Position numbers and translations under genes: made by a program. 64,000 nucleotides of DNA from Enterococcus_K sp051713825 (lineage in GTDB: Bacteria > Bacillota > Bacilli > Lactobacillales > Enterococcaceae). Shown here piece by piece: positions 17,068-25,774 of this stretch. Numbering within the stretch: position 1 is the stretch's first letter; each line of letters starts with the position of its first letter. The notes beneath the pieces are model-generated. The model was not told the origin of the DNA and ran no database searches. It saw nothing but the letters and a program-made list of their open reading frames with translations. The stretch is taken from NCBI RefSeq assembly GCF_051713825.1, contig NZ_JBIOQR010000001.1, forward strand, positions 1,984,001 through 2,048,000, in the 5' to 3' direction.

Positions 17068-20000
17068 TTATGCCGCTCCTTTCTTTTTTGGTGTGCGATA
17101 GTGCCATGCAATTCCTAGTAAACCAAGTAAGAAGATACTGCCTGAGACCAGTAAAAAGAGTCGGGCCGGCCCATTGCCACCAGTAAATGGTAGATCAGTT
17201 GTCCGATCATTTTCTTGATACAGAATAATCGTCTCATTTCCTTCTTTAATCGTGACAGGAATGTCATGCTTAATTAACTCATACCCATCGGGTGCTTTGG
17301 TTTCTATTAAGGTGTAGTCTCCTCTAAAGAAGAAATCAAACAATAAGAAACCTGTCTCATCTGTGGTCGCTGTCCCTTGGGCAACGCCTTCGTGATAGAT
17401 GGTAAACTCTGCGCCAGGAATCGGCGTCCCGGTCGCTTTTTCAACATCACTGATGATGCCATCGTTATTGGCATCGACGACCGTCCCTGTCTGGTACTTA
17501 AACAAGCGAATCCGTGATGCACGAATCAAGCCAATATTCACATCGGTGATGTGATAAGTCGGATCCGCCGGTGTCGTTGCGTCTGGCAAATCAGACAAGA
17601 TAGGTTGATGATAATCCGGCGTCTTATGGGTACTTTGACTCGCCTTCGAATTTTTCGTAGGGTCGTCGCCCACATCGGCCGTCGTCACTTGAACTTCTTT
17701 ACGAACCACTCGATCACGAACGATAAATTCTGCGACGTAGGTGCCTTCTGGCAGATTTGAGAATTTGTATTTCCCATTCGCATCTGTTTTGACTAAAGAA
17801 TCACCATTTGTATCAATCAACGATTCACCCGTCAGACTTTCTTTGACAAGTTTGTCTTGGTAGGACGGATCGTCAAGGCTTGTGCGATACAATTTCACTG
17901 GAATATCTTTAGCAAAAGCTTCAGGTGTGCCATTCGCCATGTTGCCGATTAAGCCATCATAGTTGTCATCGTACCAAGCCACACCGGATAGGTCACGACC
18001 ATGGACACGGGTCCAAACTGCTTGAGAATTGACCTGTAAGTCAAATTGCGAGTTCATCTGGGCATTATTGACCAAGACGTCTCCCGCTTTTTGATCCTTC
18101 GGTTGAATCGTAATTTTCAATACGACTTTCTCATCTACAGCAAGCTTGGGCACAGAAACCAAGATAGCTTTAGCATCTTTGACTTTCGTCACCGGATCCA
18201 CCCCTGGTTTGTATGTAACCCATCCAGACAGTGTATTCGGATCAGTATCGTAGGCCATCGATGAATTAGAAAAGCTAATGGTTGGACTAGGCCCAGTCAC
18301 TTGAACATTAGTGACAGTATAGTTGCCACTAAATTTCGTTCCTCGCCCGTCGTTGTCAAACGGCAAGACATCAAGTAAACGGCCATCTACAATATCGTCC
18401 AAGCTTTCATTGAGTAAAGTAACTTCATAAGTAATGGATGTATCTGTCCCAACAGGATCCGTGTTGCCGACTTCAATTAATGGTTTATTCGCATCCTTAC
18501 TTAGAATCACCTGTTGCATGCGTTGAACAGTAAAGTAGTCATAAGACCGTCTAAGCTTTATATCAGAAGTATCTCGACTGTTCTCATTTCCGGTTGCCCA
18601 AACTTCGCCATATGTGTTGACTACTAGACTACCTGTATAACCTGTATTCGAGAATGATAGTTTACTTTGATCAAGCTTACTAACAAAGTTTACCTCGGTT
18701 CCAGTTTCAATTGAAACTTTAGAAAAGTTCCATCGTAGATTTGTGAAACCTGGAGCCGAAACATCCATGGTCACGATAGGGTCTGGCAATGGATTACCTA
18801 GAGCATCCACTGAAGAACCTGGTTTATATGTAACGCCTGGTGGTAAATCAACAATTAAAGAGCTATCATATGATGCTGTTTTACTGCCTTGAATAACCCC
18901 ATTAACTTTGATATTCACCTCTTCATGTGATTGATACATACTTTTTTCCACCTCTGTTTTGGTGGTAATCGACATATTTTTAATATAAGCTGTATCTCCG
19001 AGGTGGTTATAATATTCCATAGGGTACGTAGTTGGGACACCAGAAGTGGAATATACTGTAGGCTTATATTTCCCAACTCCTGTAGTGTTACCGTTCCCTG
19101 TCTTACCGGCTGTTCCATTAGTTACAGAATCAAAAATTGTATTTCCGTTTTTATCAATAAACTTCTGTGAACCAAGGATAACAATAGGATTACCAGTAGG
19201 GGTCTTTGCTCCCGGCACAGCCTTCACAACAACTGGTGTCACTTGGAATTTCTCTAAACTGTCCCATGCAGCAGGATTATGATCATATTTTCCGATATAA
19301 AGTAATGCACTGATGCTTCCATGAGATTCTGCTTCTTCTGGAGTTGCATACCAGTTGTACAAAGATTTATCTGCATCTATTTTCCTTACATTCATCGTGT
19401 AAGGTGGAGTTCCGGTTATATTTTTTGCCACTCCGTATTGGTATTCCGCATGATTATTTTTTGTTGACCATGGGAAATTATATGGCGACATCGACTTATC
19501 ATACTGAAAAGCACTCGGATCCCACATTGTTAAATGTTCACTACCTGCAACTCGACTCGCATTTGCTATTGCACCCGTTTGAGCGTAGTTACTTAACCAC
19601 ACTCGACTACCTGATGACAATTGTCCATTACCAAAATTCCACACTCCCCCACTACCAGGTGTTGCGTTAGTAAGTCGGATTGTTGTATCAGGTATGGGAT
19701 ATGTTCCACCAAATTCCTCATTAAAGAAAGCTGGAGTTGCTAAGTAGTGTCCTGGAGTTGCGGTAACTGTGGGATATGATATACTTGATGAATTTGCACT
19801 TGTAATCCCATCATACGATACTGAATCCACATATAAAGTCATGTCATAACGGGTCCAACCATTTGCAGTTGCCAAATCCTGTGTCTTTTTGTTATTCCAG
19901 CTAAACACCATTTCTAAGCTAGAAAAACTTTTTGCTGTAGCGACTGGACTTCTATCCCCGTTCATTAAATAAGTGTATGGATTGTACGTTGGTGCATAGT

Positions 20001-21933
20001 TACTATTGGTAACAGATGCATCTCTGGTCACCGAAAAATCACCAGCATCGAATACACCTATCTCGGTTTTGTCTGCAACAACAGGTTGCGAGTTGTAAAT
20101 ACGATATGTTTTTGCATGTGGTGCAGACAAAGGTTTTACAAACTTTGTAATATCTGTTGTCCGTACCCAAGTATGTTGCCAAGTTTCACTTGTGCGATCT
20201 TTAACAGCTGGTGCGTAAGACTCCACATAAAATGGATTAAATTGTGCACTAGTTAAATTAGTGGTCGCACCTGCTCCTTTTTGATAGGTCCCTTTTTGTT
20301 TGACATTAAAAGTGATTGGACCACTAGGGAAGCTCGAACCTCTATAGTCACCAGTCGCTCGACCAGCTATTGGTTTTAACGTTGTGATGGCAGCTACATC
20401 GTATGCACTTTCTGTTGTAATTGCTGATTGTATCACTGTATTATTCTTAATTTCCCCTTGAACCAGCTCAACTCCTATAGATGGCAATGCAGATACTTTT
20501 GTATCGGCAGGAGTTAATCCAGAAAAGTCATTGCTATTATAGGTTTTATTTATCTTCTCTACTTGGCCTGTTTCTTCATTTATTGCATCAACAACTTCTA
20601 ATTGAAACTGTGGTGAAATAATCGTTCCATGCTTAGGTCCAAATACAGAAAGTGTGACGGGAACAAATATTTGTCCAGTATCACTAATAACCGATTCCAT
20701 AATCCCCTCTGAATATTGTTCACCATTCGGCAAATCGTAGCTTGATCCATTGACAATACTACCAATATTAACCAAAGTTCCATCAACATCTTTTAATGCA
20801 TCAGGTAATTTACTGACTACACGATAACGAATATTTGAATACTTCGTTTGTATATTTTGATTTTGAACAGAAAAAGATACTAAATATATCACTTGATCAA
20901 AAGAACGAACGATATCATTTGTCGCATCCTTATCATGTCCTGGATTATTATCAGAATCAAAAGAAGCCGTTCCCGTCTTTACTACAACCTTTGCATCACG
21001 AATATTAATGGTTCCACTCGATTTACTTTCACCACTTTGTGTTGCTTTCTTTTCTGGCAAAAATTTGGGTGCTCGCAATGAATCTTCTTCGTCATACTCT
21101 CCTGAAAGTAATTCATCCAAACTTTTTTTCGTGGATTTTGTTTCGACAAATTGAATATTTTCGTATTTCTCTGTATCCTCTGATTCTTCTATTTTCGGAG
21201 GTGTGACTTCTTCCTTCGTTTCTGAAGAAGAATCATTCGTTGGTTCGTTCGCTTTAGATTCTGAGCTACCTGCTGTTTTTGTCGTGCTTTTCGACGTCTC
21301 AGAGGTCTTTTCCTTCTCAGTTGATCTCTCTTCGAAAGAAAAAAGCGATTGCTCTGTTTTTTCTTTTTCAGTTGATTTCAACACAATTGGTGTCTTCTCT
21401 TCCGATTGTCTCTGAACCACAAAACGTAAGGGTTCATCTTTCATTACTTGAAGATAGGTCACCCCTTTGCCATCTTCTCCTGTTACATGAAAGAGTTCTG
21501 GTTGACGTGCTTCTTCTAGCTCTTCACTTGTTGAAGTCTCAGTAGAAGTTTGTGCTGTTTCTGAGGTTTCTTGCGTTTCCGACGCTTTAGAAGAGTGTTG
21601 TTCCAACCATTCATCAAGTTCTGTTTTCTCTATTTCTGGAATTTCGACAGGATTCCCTTCTTCGTCCAGCTGAGAAAGTTCATAGGCTTCATCATCAGGC
21701 AGTTGAATCAGTTCATCTTTCTTTCCGACCAATTCCACTTCAACGGTTTCCTCTTTCACTGAAACATCGGTCAAAGTAGTCGTTTTTCCTGCCAATTTGA
21801 CCGTCGCAAAAGGTTGCTCAGAATCATCTGCTTGTAAGCTGTTTCCTTTAGGGAAGGTAAAGACAATCCCTAAAAGAACCAGCATTGGAAGAAGAACGGC
21901 GACTATCTGCTTCACTCGTCTCTTTTTTCGCAT
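17068..21933 (-). CDS. Giant pilus tip adhesin with LPFTG anchor
   Basis: A 1621-residue surface protein: signal peptide (1-35), a Ser/Thr/Glu-rich low-complexity stalk (about 110-300), a large region without recognised domain (about 310-1130) that presumably binds the host or matrix, a DUF11-like segment (about 1140-1300, SITYEVTLLNESLDDIVDG), an SdrD-B-like domain (LSGVAWYDDNYDGLIG), a CnaB domain (GAEFTIYHEG...YTLIETKAPDGYEL, with its E-box), and LPFTG near 1581, a hydrophobic helix and a basic tail. Size and position fit a tip pilin. Base composition is mosaic: the binding region is AT-rich while the C-terminal third is near 50% GC. Confidence 0.88.
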   Translation of the reverse strand: MRKKRRVKQIVAVLLPMLVLLGIVFTFPKGNSLQADDSEQPFATVKLAGKTTTLTDVSVKEETVEVELVGKKDELIQLPDDEAYELSQLDEEGNPVEIPEIEKTELDEWLEQHSSKASETQETSETAQTSTETSTSEELEEARQPELFHVTGEDGKGVTYLQVMKDEPLRFVVQRQSEEKTPIVLKSTEKEKTEQSLFSFEERSTEKEKTSETSKSTTKTAGSSESKANEPTNDSSSETKEEVTPPKIEESEDTEKYENIQFVETKSTKKSLDELLSGEYDEEDSLRAPKFLPEKKATQSGESKSSGTINIRDAKVVVKTGTASFDSDNNPGHDKDATNDIVRSFDQVIYLVSFSVQNQNIQTKYSNIRYRVVSKLPDALKDVDGTLVNIGSIVNGSSYDLPNGEQYSEGIMESVISDTGQIFVPVTLSVFGPKHGTIISPQFQLEVVDAINEETGQVEKINKTYNSNDFSGLTPADTKVSALPSIGVELVQGEIKNNTVIQSAITTESAYDVAAITTLKPIAGRATGDYRGSSFPSGPITFNVKQKGTYQKGAGATTNLTSAQFNPFYVESYAPAVKDRTSETWQHTWVRTTDITKFVKPLSAPHAKTYRIYNSQPVVADKTEIGVFDAGDFSVTRDASVTNSNYAPTYNPYTYLMNGDRSPVATAKSFSSLEMVFSWNNKKTQDLATANGWTRYDMTLYVDSVSYDGITSANSSSISYPTVTATPGHYLATPAFFNEEFGGTYPIPDTTIRLTNATPGSGGVWNFGNGQLSSGSRVWLSNYAQTGAIANASRVAGSEHLTMWDPSAFQYDKSMSPYNFPWSTKNNHAEYQYGVAKNITGTPPYTMNVRKIDADKSLYNWYATPEEAESHGSISALLYIGKYDHNPAAWDSLEKFQVTPVVVKAVPGAKTPTGNPIVILGSQKFIDKNGNTIFDSVTNGTAGKTGNGNTTGVGKYKPTVYSTSGVPTTYPMEYYNHLGDTAYIKNMSITTKTEVEKSMYQSHEEVNIKVNGVIQGSKTASYDSSLIVDLPPGVTYKPGSSVDALGNPLPDPIVTMDVSAPGFTNLRWNFSKVSIETGTEVNFVSKLDQSKLSFSNTGYTGSLVVNTYGEVWATGNENSRDTSDIKLRRSYDYFTVQRMQQVILSKDANKPLIEVGNTDPVGTDTSITYEVTLLNESLDDIVDGRLLDVLPFDNDGRGTKFSGNYTVTNVQVTGPSPTISFSNSSMAYDTDPNTLSGWVTYKPGVDPVTKVKDAKAILVSVPKLAVDEKVVLKITIQPKDQKAGDVLVNNAQMNSQFDLQVNSQAVWTRVHGRDLSGVAWYDDNYDGLIGNMANGTPEAFAKDIPVKLYRTSLDDPSYQDKLVKESLTGESLIDTNGDSLVKTDANGKYKFSNLPEGTYVAEFIVRDRVVRKEVQVTTADVGDDPTKNSKASQSTHKTPDYHQPILSDLPDATTPADPTYHITDVNIGLIRASRIRLFKYQTGTVVDANNDGIISDVEKATGTPIPGAEFTIYHEGVAQGTATTDETGFLLFDFFFRGDYTLIETKAPDGYELIKHDIPVTIKEGNETIILYQENDRTTDLPFTGGNGPARLFLLVSGSIFLLGLLGIAWHYRTPKKKGAA

Positions 21934-21962
21934 CGCCTATCCATCCTTTCATTTGTTCTCAC

Positions 21963-23675
21963 CTAAGCTTTGCGACGTTTCTTGTCAATCATAATCGCTA
22001 CGGTACCAACAGTGATTGCACCTAAGGCAATGGCCACAAGAAGCGTCGTTCCTTCGCCCCCAGTAAATGGCAAGTCTGTTTTACGTTTATCAACAATGTT
22101 TAATTCAATGGTATCGTCTTTTTCTGTGGTTAAGTCAACGGTCACTTCGACAGGTTCTTTCAATAACTCATAACCTTCTGGGGCTTTGGTTTCCACTACC
22201 CAATACTTACGACTGACTTCATCGTCTTGAACATAGTTATCCGAATTCGCATCGGTCCAGTCAAGTGCTAATCCATCAAAGGCCGCAAGACCATCCTCAT
22301 CAGATGTCGCTTTAATCAATTGTACACCTGGAGGTAATGTTGCATCTTTTTCATAAGCTTTACCATCAGTCGCGATAAATTTCCCAGCTTCTGCATCTTC
22401 TTTTGTTAAGGCAATCATGAATTCAGCATCTTTTAAGACGGCTTTTGTATCTTCCCCTGTTTTCTTAATATCAAATCCACCTGTGTAATATTTTGGTTGT
22501 GTTAATGGAGGTGGGGTAACTGTTTTTGGTGTTTGACCAGGAATTTGATAATTCACAGTAAAGTTATTGTCTAAGATGCCGTTCCAATTTTCCGCAACCG
22601 TTGCCGTGAAGACGGTACGAATGTCTGTATACCCATTCGCTGCTGTCCCAACTTTTTCTAACCCAGCTCTTGTTAACGCTGTTTTTAAGGTTCTGCTTGG
22701 TGCATCATAAGAAACAGTGTAGTCTGTAGGATCCAAATCAATCCATGTTCCCGTATCCCCCACTCGGACTTGCATTTTTGCGCTGTTGTCTTTGTAGATT
22801 AATTTTTCATTTAGAACATCGGTCATAGAGAAGTTTGGTTGTAACAGTGAGCTATCGTCTGGATCCACAATGATAATTGGATCGCCCGCAGTGATACTCA
22901 CGGTGCGTTCAACTGTGCCGTCTGCCTTCAACACGTCTACGGGACCTGTTTGTGCAGCGATTTGCCATAACCCGGCAGGAACCTTCGCTGCAAGCTCCCA
23001 CTGAAATTCTTGTCCTGCGTGCACAGAATCCCCTTTTAAGTCGTTGATCGTTTTATCAGGATTAACCAAACTTTCTAAGATATTTTTTGGTTGTACCTGC
23101 ACATCGTAGATTAATTTCCCTGTATCTTGACGATTCGTTTGTGGAACATACACGAAGAATGGATCTGCCGGTGTACCAATTTTCTTGCCATCAGTTGCAT
23201 CCAAGTCTGTGCCTGTCCGGTCATCTGGCAACTCAGTGATTAAGTAAATTCCGTCGTTCGCGCGACCAATTCCTAATTCAATAACTGCTTTTCCAAATGA
23301 GTCGGTTGTAATCGTTTGTGCTGGGAAAGTTGGATCAATCGTGTAGTGTTCGTCTACTCGTTGTTCCCTTGGATTCGTTAACGATTTATCTCCTACAGGT
23401 TTTACACGTTCTACTTTAAATTTGATTCCAGGGATGATGTCTTTATCAACATCTACTTTGGTTCCATCTCCACGGTCCCCTAATTCAGAGGCATCTCTGA
23501 CTTGGTATTTCCAAATAGTAATTGAACGATTTGAGAATGTGTCCGCAATCGCATCTGCAGAAATATCCTCTGCTTGAGCAACCAATACGCTTCCGATTGG
23601 CGCAAACCCTACTGCTGTGAATAAAGTTGTCGCAACAACTGCTTTTGTAAGTATGTTCTTCTTTTTGTTTTTCAT
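21963..23675 (-). CDS. Major (backbone) pilin
   Basis: A 570-residue backbone pilin of the SpaH/EbpC type and first gene of the operon. Order: signal peptide (1-36, ending AQA), N-terminal domain, pilin motif YDVQVQPKN (190-198; Lys197 would receive the sortase bond), a fimbrial isopeptide-forming D2-type domain, a C-terminal CnaB domain with E-box YWVVETKAPEGYEL (Glu495), and LPFTG at 535 with a hydrophobic helix and KKRRKA. The usual YPKN motif is here QPKN. AAGGGAG precedes the ATG. It has no clear promoter of its own; the invertible segment upstream is the likely source of transcription. Confidence 0.9.
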   Translation of the reverse strand: MKNKKKNILTKAVVATTLFTAVGFAPIGSVLVAQAEDISADAIADTFSNRSITIWKYQVRDASELGDRGDGTKVDVDKDIIPGIKFKVERVKPVGDKSLTNPREQRVDEHYTIDPTFPAQTITTDSFGKAVIELGIGRANDGIYLITELPDDRTGTDLDATDGKKIGTPADPFFVYVPQTNRQDTGKLIYDVQVQPKNILESLVNPDKTINDLKGDSVHAGQEFQWELAAKVPAGLWQIAAQTGPVDVLKADGTVERTVSITAGDPIIIVDPDDSSLLQPNFSMTDVLNEKLIYKDNSAKMQVRVGDTGTWIDLDPTDYTVSYDAPSRTLKTALTRAGLEKVGTAANGYTDIRTVFTATVAENWNGILDNNFTVNYQIPGQTPKTVTPPPLTQPKYYTGGFDIKKTGEDTKAVLKDAEFMIALTKEDAEAGKFIATDGKAYEKDATLPPGVQLIKATSDEDGLAAFDGLALDWTDANSDNYVQDDEVSRKYWVVETKAPEGYELLKEPVEVTVDLTTEKDDTIELNIVDKRKTDLPFTGGEGTTLLVAIALGAITVGTVAIMIDKKRRKA

Positions 23676-23957
23676 TTTTTTGCTCCCTTACTTAACCTAT
23701 AATCGGTCTCCTGATTTTTTTCATTGTCAAAACTAGGATGTATGTATTTCTTTATTTCTTGTCTAAAACTAGATTCAGTTGAATCTCTATACTGATAGTT
23801 TCCCATTATTCTGTGACGATCATCCCGTCCCACGAAAAATTTCTCAGACCTCCTTTTCTATATAAATCCTGGATTATTTGTTTGAATCAAGTGTTTGATC
23901 CCCATCTCTTTACTTGATTAATATGAGAAAATCACTATAGTAAAGACAGTCCATTTC
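23676..23957 (-). promoter_or_regulatory. Pilus operon leader region
   Basis: About 280 bp between the recombination site and the backbone pilin. On the minus strand it holds an unused-looking strong ribosome binding site (AAAAGGAGG, 23849-23857), an open frame of 53 codons from GTG at 23833 whose TGA overlaps the pilin ATG (ATGA), two copies of CTAGTTTT-AC, and an inverted repeat ATCAAGT/ACTTGAT. I find no good -35/-10 pair here. It would become the 5' untranslated leader when the upstream segment flips. Confidence 0.5.
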
Positions 23958-23984
23958 TTTCCTAGAAGTATCTATTCCAAGAAA
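23958..23984. repeat. Left recombination site of the invertible segment
   Basis: TTTCCTAGAA, then core GTATCTA (23968-23974), then TTCCAAGAAA: two imperfect inverted arms (8 of 10) around a 7-bp core, the layout of a tyrosine-recombinase crossover site. Its right 20 bases are the exact reverse complement of the left 20 bases of the site at 25509, so the pair is in inverted orientation. Confidence 0.85.
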
Positions 23985-24024
23985 AGGCCTGAACCATTGA
24001 TAAACAAAGGGTTTCTAAACTGAT

Positions 24025-24046
24025 TGACGGCTTACCTGACGGCTCA
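24025..24046 (+). repeat. Arm-type direct repeats near the left site
   Basis: GACGGCT occurs twice (24025 and 24039) as TTGACGGCTTACCTGACGGC. The same motif pair recurs at 25330-25350, and an inverted half lies beside the right site. Spaced motifs next to crossover sites are typical of accessory binding sites for the recombinase N-terminal domain. Confidence 0.6.
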
Positions 24047-24117
24047 TAGAACGTACCGATGAAGGAATAGTTCTTCCTAAAACCCAAAAGAAAACCTTTT
24101 CATTTGTTGACTTGCTC

Positions 24118-24191
24118 AAAAAATACGAATCGTTATATTAAACAGCGTAAAGAAGTTGATTGGCTTAAATCCAAAAAATACCAATCGTTTT
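24118..24191 (+). repeat. Direct repeat pair AAAAAATACSAATCGTT
   Basis: Two 17-bp copies with one difference, at about 24118 and 24174, between the left site and the recombinase stop. Their role is unknown; they may be further protein-binding sites inside the invertible segment. Confidence 0.5.
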
Positions 24192-24224
24192 AATAACTAG
24201 AGTTTCATAAATTAATGGTCTTTT

Positions 24225-25313
24225 TTATTTCAGTCTACTGACCCATTTTTTTCGCTGCGCCATCAATGAATCGGTGTAGATGTCGAGTGTCATCTTGACT
24301 GATTGATGTCCCAGCAAAGAGCTAACGGAAGCAATATCTGCGCCTAACTCCAACAGACGAGTCGCGAAGGTATGGCGTAGTTGATGAAAATGAATCATGG
24401 GTAATTTCAGTTTGTTTATAATTTTTTTGAATTGATAGGTTAATGTTCGCGGTTCAAAGTAACGCCCTTTTCTTCCGACAACATAGTCACTTGTTCGTTT
24501 TTTATTTTTTAATAGACGCAAGATTTTTTCATTAAGGGGAACTGTACGATAGGAAGCAGAGCTCTTAACGAAACCTTCATGAATCACTGTTTGTGAAGAC
24601 TGTTGTTCATTAAAAATTCGTTGAAGTGTTCGTGTCACAGTAATTTCTTTTTTCTCGAAGTTAATGTCTTGCCATTTTAGCGCACTAATCTCACCAATGC
24701 GTAGACCTGTATGCAGAGCCAACAAGATCGGCAAGCCGTTTTCTGACTGTTGGGCTTCTTTTTCTAAGAGCGCTTGTTCTTTTTCCGACAACGCTCGAAT
24801 CTTCTTTTTGATAGAAAAAGGATAATGTAAGCCTTGGAAAAGACGGTCATAGAAAGGATTGGTCAGTCCCGAACTTTTAATCGCACTTTTAAAAATCTGA
24901 ACAATTGTCCGAATTGTCGTGACGGAAAGTTCTTTTTCTGTCAGTTGATCGATCAATTGTTGGAGATGCGTTTTTGTTAGACGATTTATAGGCAGCTCAC
25001 CAAGATAAGGAAGAATGTATCGCTCCATCTTATATTTATAGCTTGAATAGGTGGAAGCTTTTACTTGGCGATTGAGCTCTTTTGACAACCACTTGTGAAT
25101 CAATTGAGCGACTGTTTCGTTTCTATCATCAGAAACCACTATCAAATTGTTATACAGTCGTTTTTTCTCCGAGAGACTCTCTCTGATTTCTCGAAAGGAT
25201 TTTGCATAAACATAACCATAATAGATGCGACCGTTTGAGTAGCGTCCTTTAATGTACCGACCTTCCCAACGTCCATCTTTTCGTTTATAAATGTTTTCTC
25301 CTCTGCGTGCCAC
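24225..25313 (-). CDS. Tyrosine recombinase of the pilus switch
   Basis: A 362-residue site-specific recombinase. An AP2-like N-terminal DNA-binding domain (RRGENIYKRKDGRWEGRYIKG) precedes a SAM-like core-binding domain (about 66-155) and a catalytic domain with Arg205 (HTGLRIGEIS), His310/Arg313 (HFHQLRHTFA), His336 (LLGHQ) and Tyr346 (DIYTDS), all present. The start is GTG at 25313, preceded by AAAGGGAG; an upstream extension to 25379 lacks support and would overlap repeat motifs. The gene lies wholly inside the segment bounded by inverted crossover sites, so it would invert itself with the promoter. No excisionase or mobile-element cargo is present, which argues against a plain integrative element. 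Confidence 0.9.
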   Translation of the reverse strand: MARRGENIYKRKDGRWEGRYIKGRYSNGRIYYGYVYAKSFREIRESLSEKKRLYNNLIVVSDDRNETVAQLIHKWLSKELNRQVKASTYSSYKYKMERYILPYLGELPINRLTKTHLQQLIDQLTEKELSVTTIRTIVQIFKSAIKSSGLTNPFYDRLFQGLHYPFSIKKKIRALSEKEQALLEKEAQQSENGLPILLALHTGLRIGEISALKWQDINFEKKEITVTRTLQRIFNEQQSSQTVIHEGFVKSSASYRTVPLNEKILRLLKNKKRTSDYVVGRKGRYFEPRTLTYQFKKIINKLKLPMIHFHQLRHTFATRLLELGADIASVSSLLGHQSVKMTLDIYTDSLMAQRKKWVSRLK

Positions 25314-25329
25314 GATATACTCCCTTTCT

Positions 25330-25350
25330 GACGGCTTATTTGACGGTTTA
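25330..25350 (+). repeat. Arm-type direct repeats upstream of the recombinase
   Basis: GACGGCTTATTTGACGGTTT repeats the motif seen at 24025. It sits between the recombinase start codon and its upstream region, so bound recombinase could repress its own gene. Confidence 0.55.
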
Positions 25351-25423
25351 AAAAAACTAAGATAACGATAAGTGAACAAAACGAAGCCCTATCACTCATT
25401 TATCTGAAATATAAATGTTGTTA

Positions 25424-25452
25424 TTGACATTTTTTTCAGAATCATCTATTCT
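25424..25452 (+). promoter_or_regulatory. Outward promoter inside the invertible segment
   Basis: Perfect TTGACA (25424-25429), 17-bp spacer, TATTCT (25447-25452). It points right, out of the segment across the right site and away from the pilus genes. Inversion about the two cores would move its start site to about 24034, pointing at the backbone pilin some 360 bp away. The -10 box matches consensus in four of six bases. Confidence 0.65.
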
Positions 25453-25496
25453 TAATTTAGGATTATTTTATGAGTTTACTCACTATCCATACGTTT

Positions 25497-25507
25497 TTTA
25501 AACCGTC
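25497..25507 (-). repeat. Inverted arm motif next to the right site
   Basis: TTTAAACCGTCA is the reverse complement of TGACGGTTTAAA at 25341 and abuts the right crossover site. Confidence 0.5.
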
Positions 25508-25508
25508 A

Positions 25509-25535
25509 TTTCTTGGAATAGATACTTCCAAGAAT
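25509..25535. repeat. Right recombination site of the invertible segment
   Basis: TTTCTTGGAA, core TAGATAC (25519-25525), then TTCCAAGAAT. The inner nine-base arms are a perfect inverted repeat. The first 20 bases equal the reverse complement of 23965-23984. The core is the reverse complement of the left core, as needed for inversion rather than excision. Confidence 0.88.
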
Positions 25536-25718
25536 TTTTTTATTACTTGACAATCTCTAAATTACCCTAGATATTTTATTTAGAACATGCCCTATTTCGA
25601 TGATTCCAACAAATCTTCTTTCCTCAATTTACCTATCTCCCATCATATTCCTAATCAGTTGCAAATAAGAGAAAAAATAGTGTCCTCCACTTAAAGTTTT
25701 TTAAAAAACTTCAGCACA

Positions 25719-25770
25719 TAACAAAAAAGCGCATGCCTCATCAATTGTTTGATGGACACATACGCCATTG
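25719..25770 (-). terminator. Terminator of the ctpA-sipB operon
   Basis: CATCAA/TTGATG inner stem with outer GCGCATG/CATACGC pairing, followed on the minus strand by CTTTTTTG. It lies just beyond the sipB stop. Confidence 0.7.
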
Positions 25771-25774
25771 TTTT

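Noticed and set aside
24225..25379. Recombinase as the integrase of an integrative or conjugative element
   Set aside because: The flanking sites are inverted, not direct, so recombination would invert rather than excise. No excisionase, relaxase, T4SS or cargo genes lie between or beside them.
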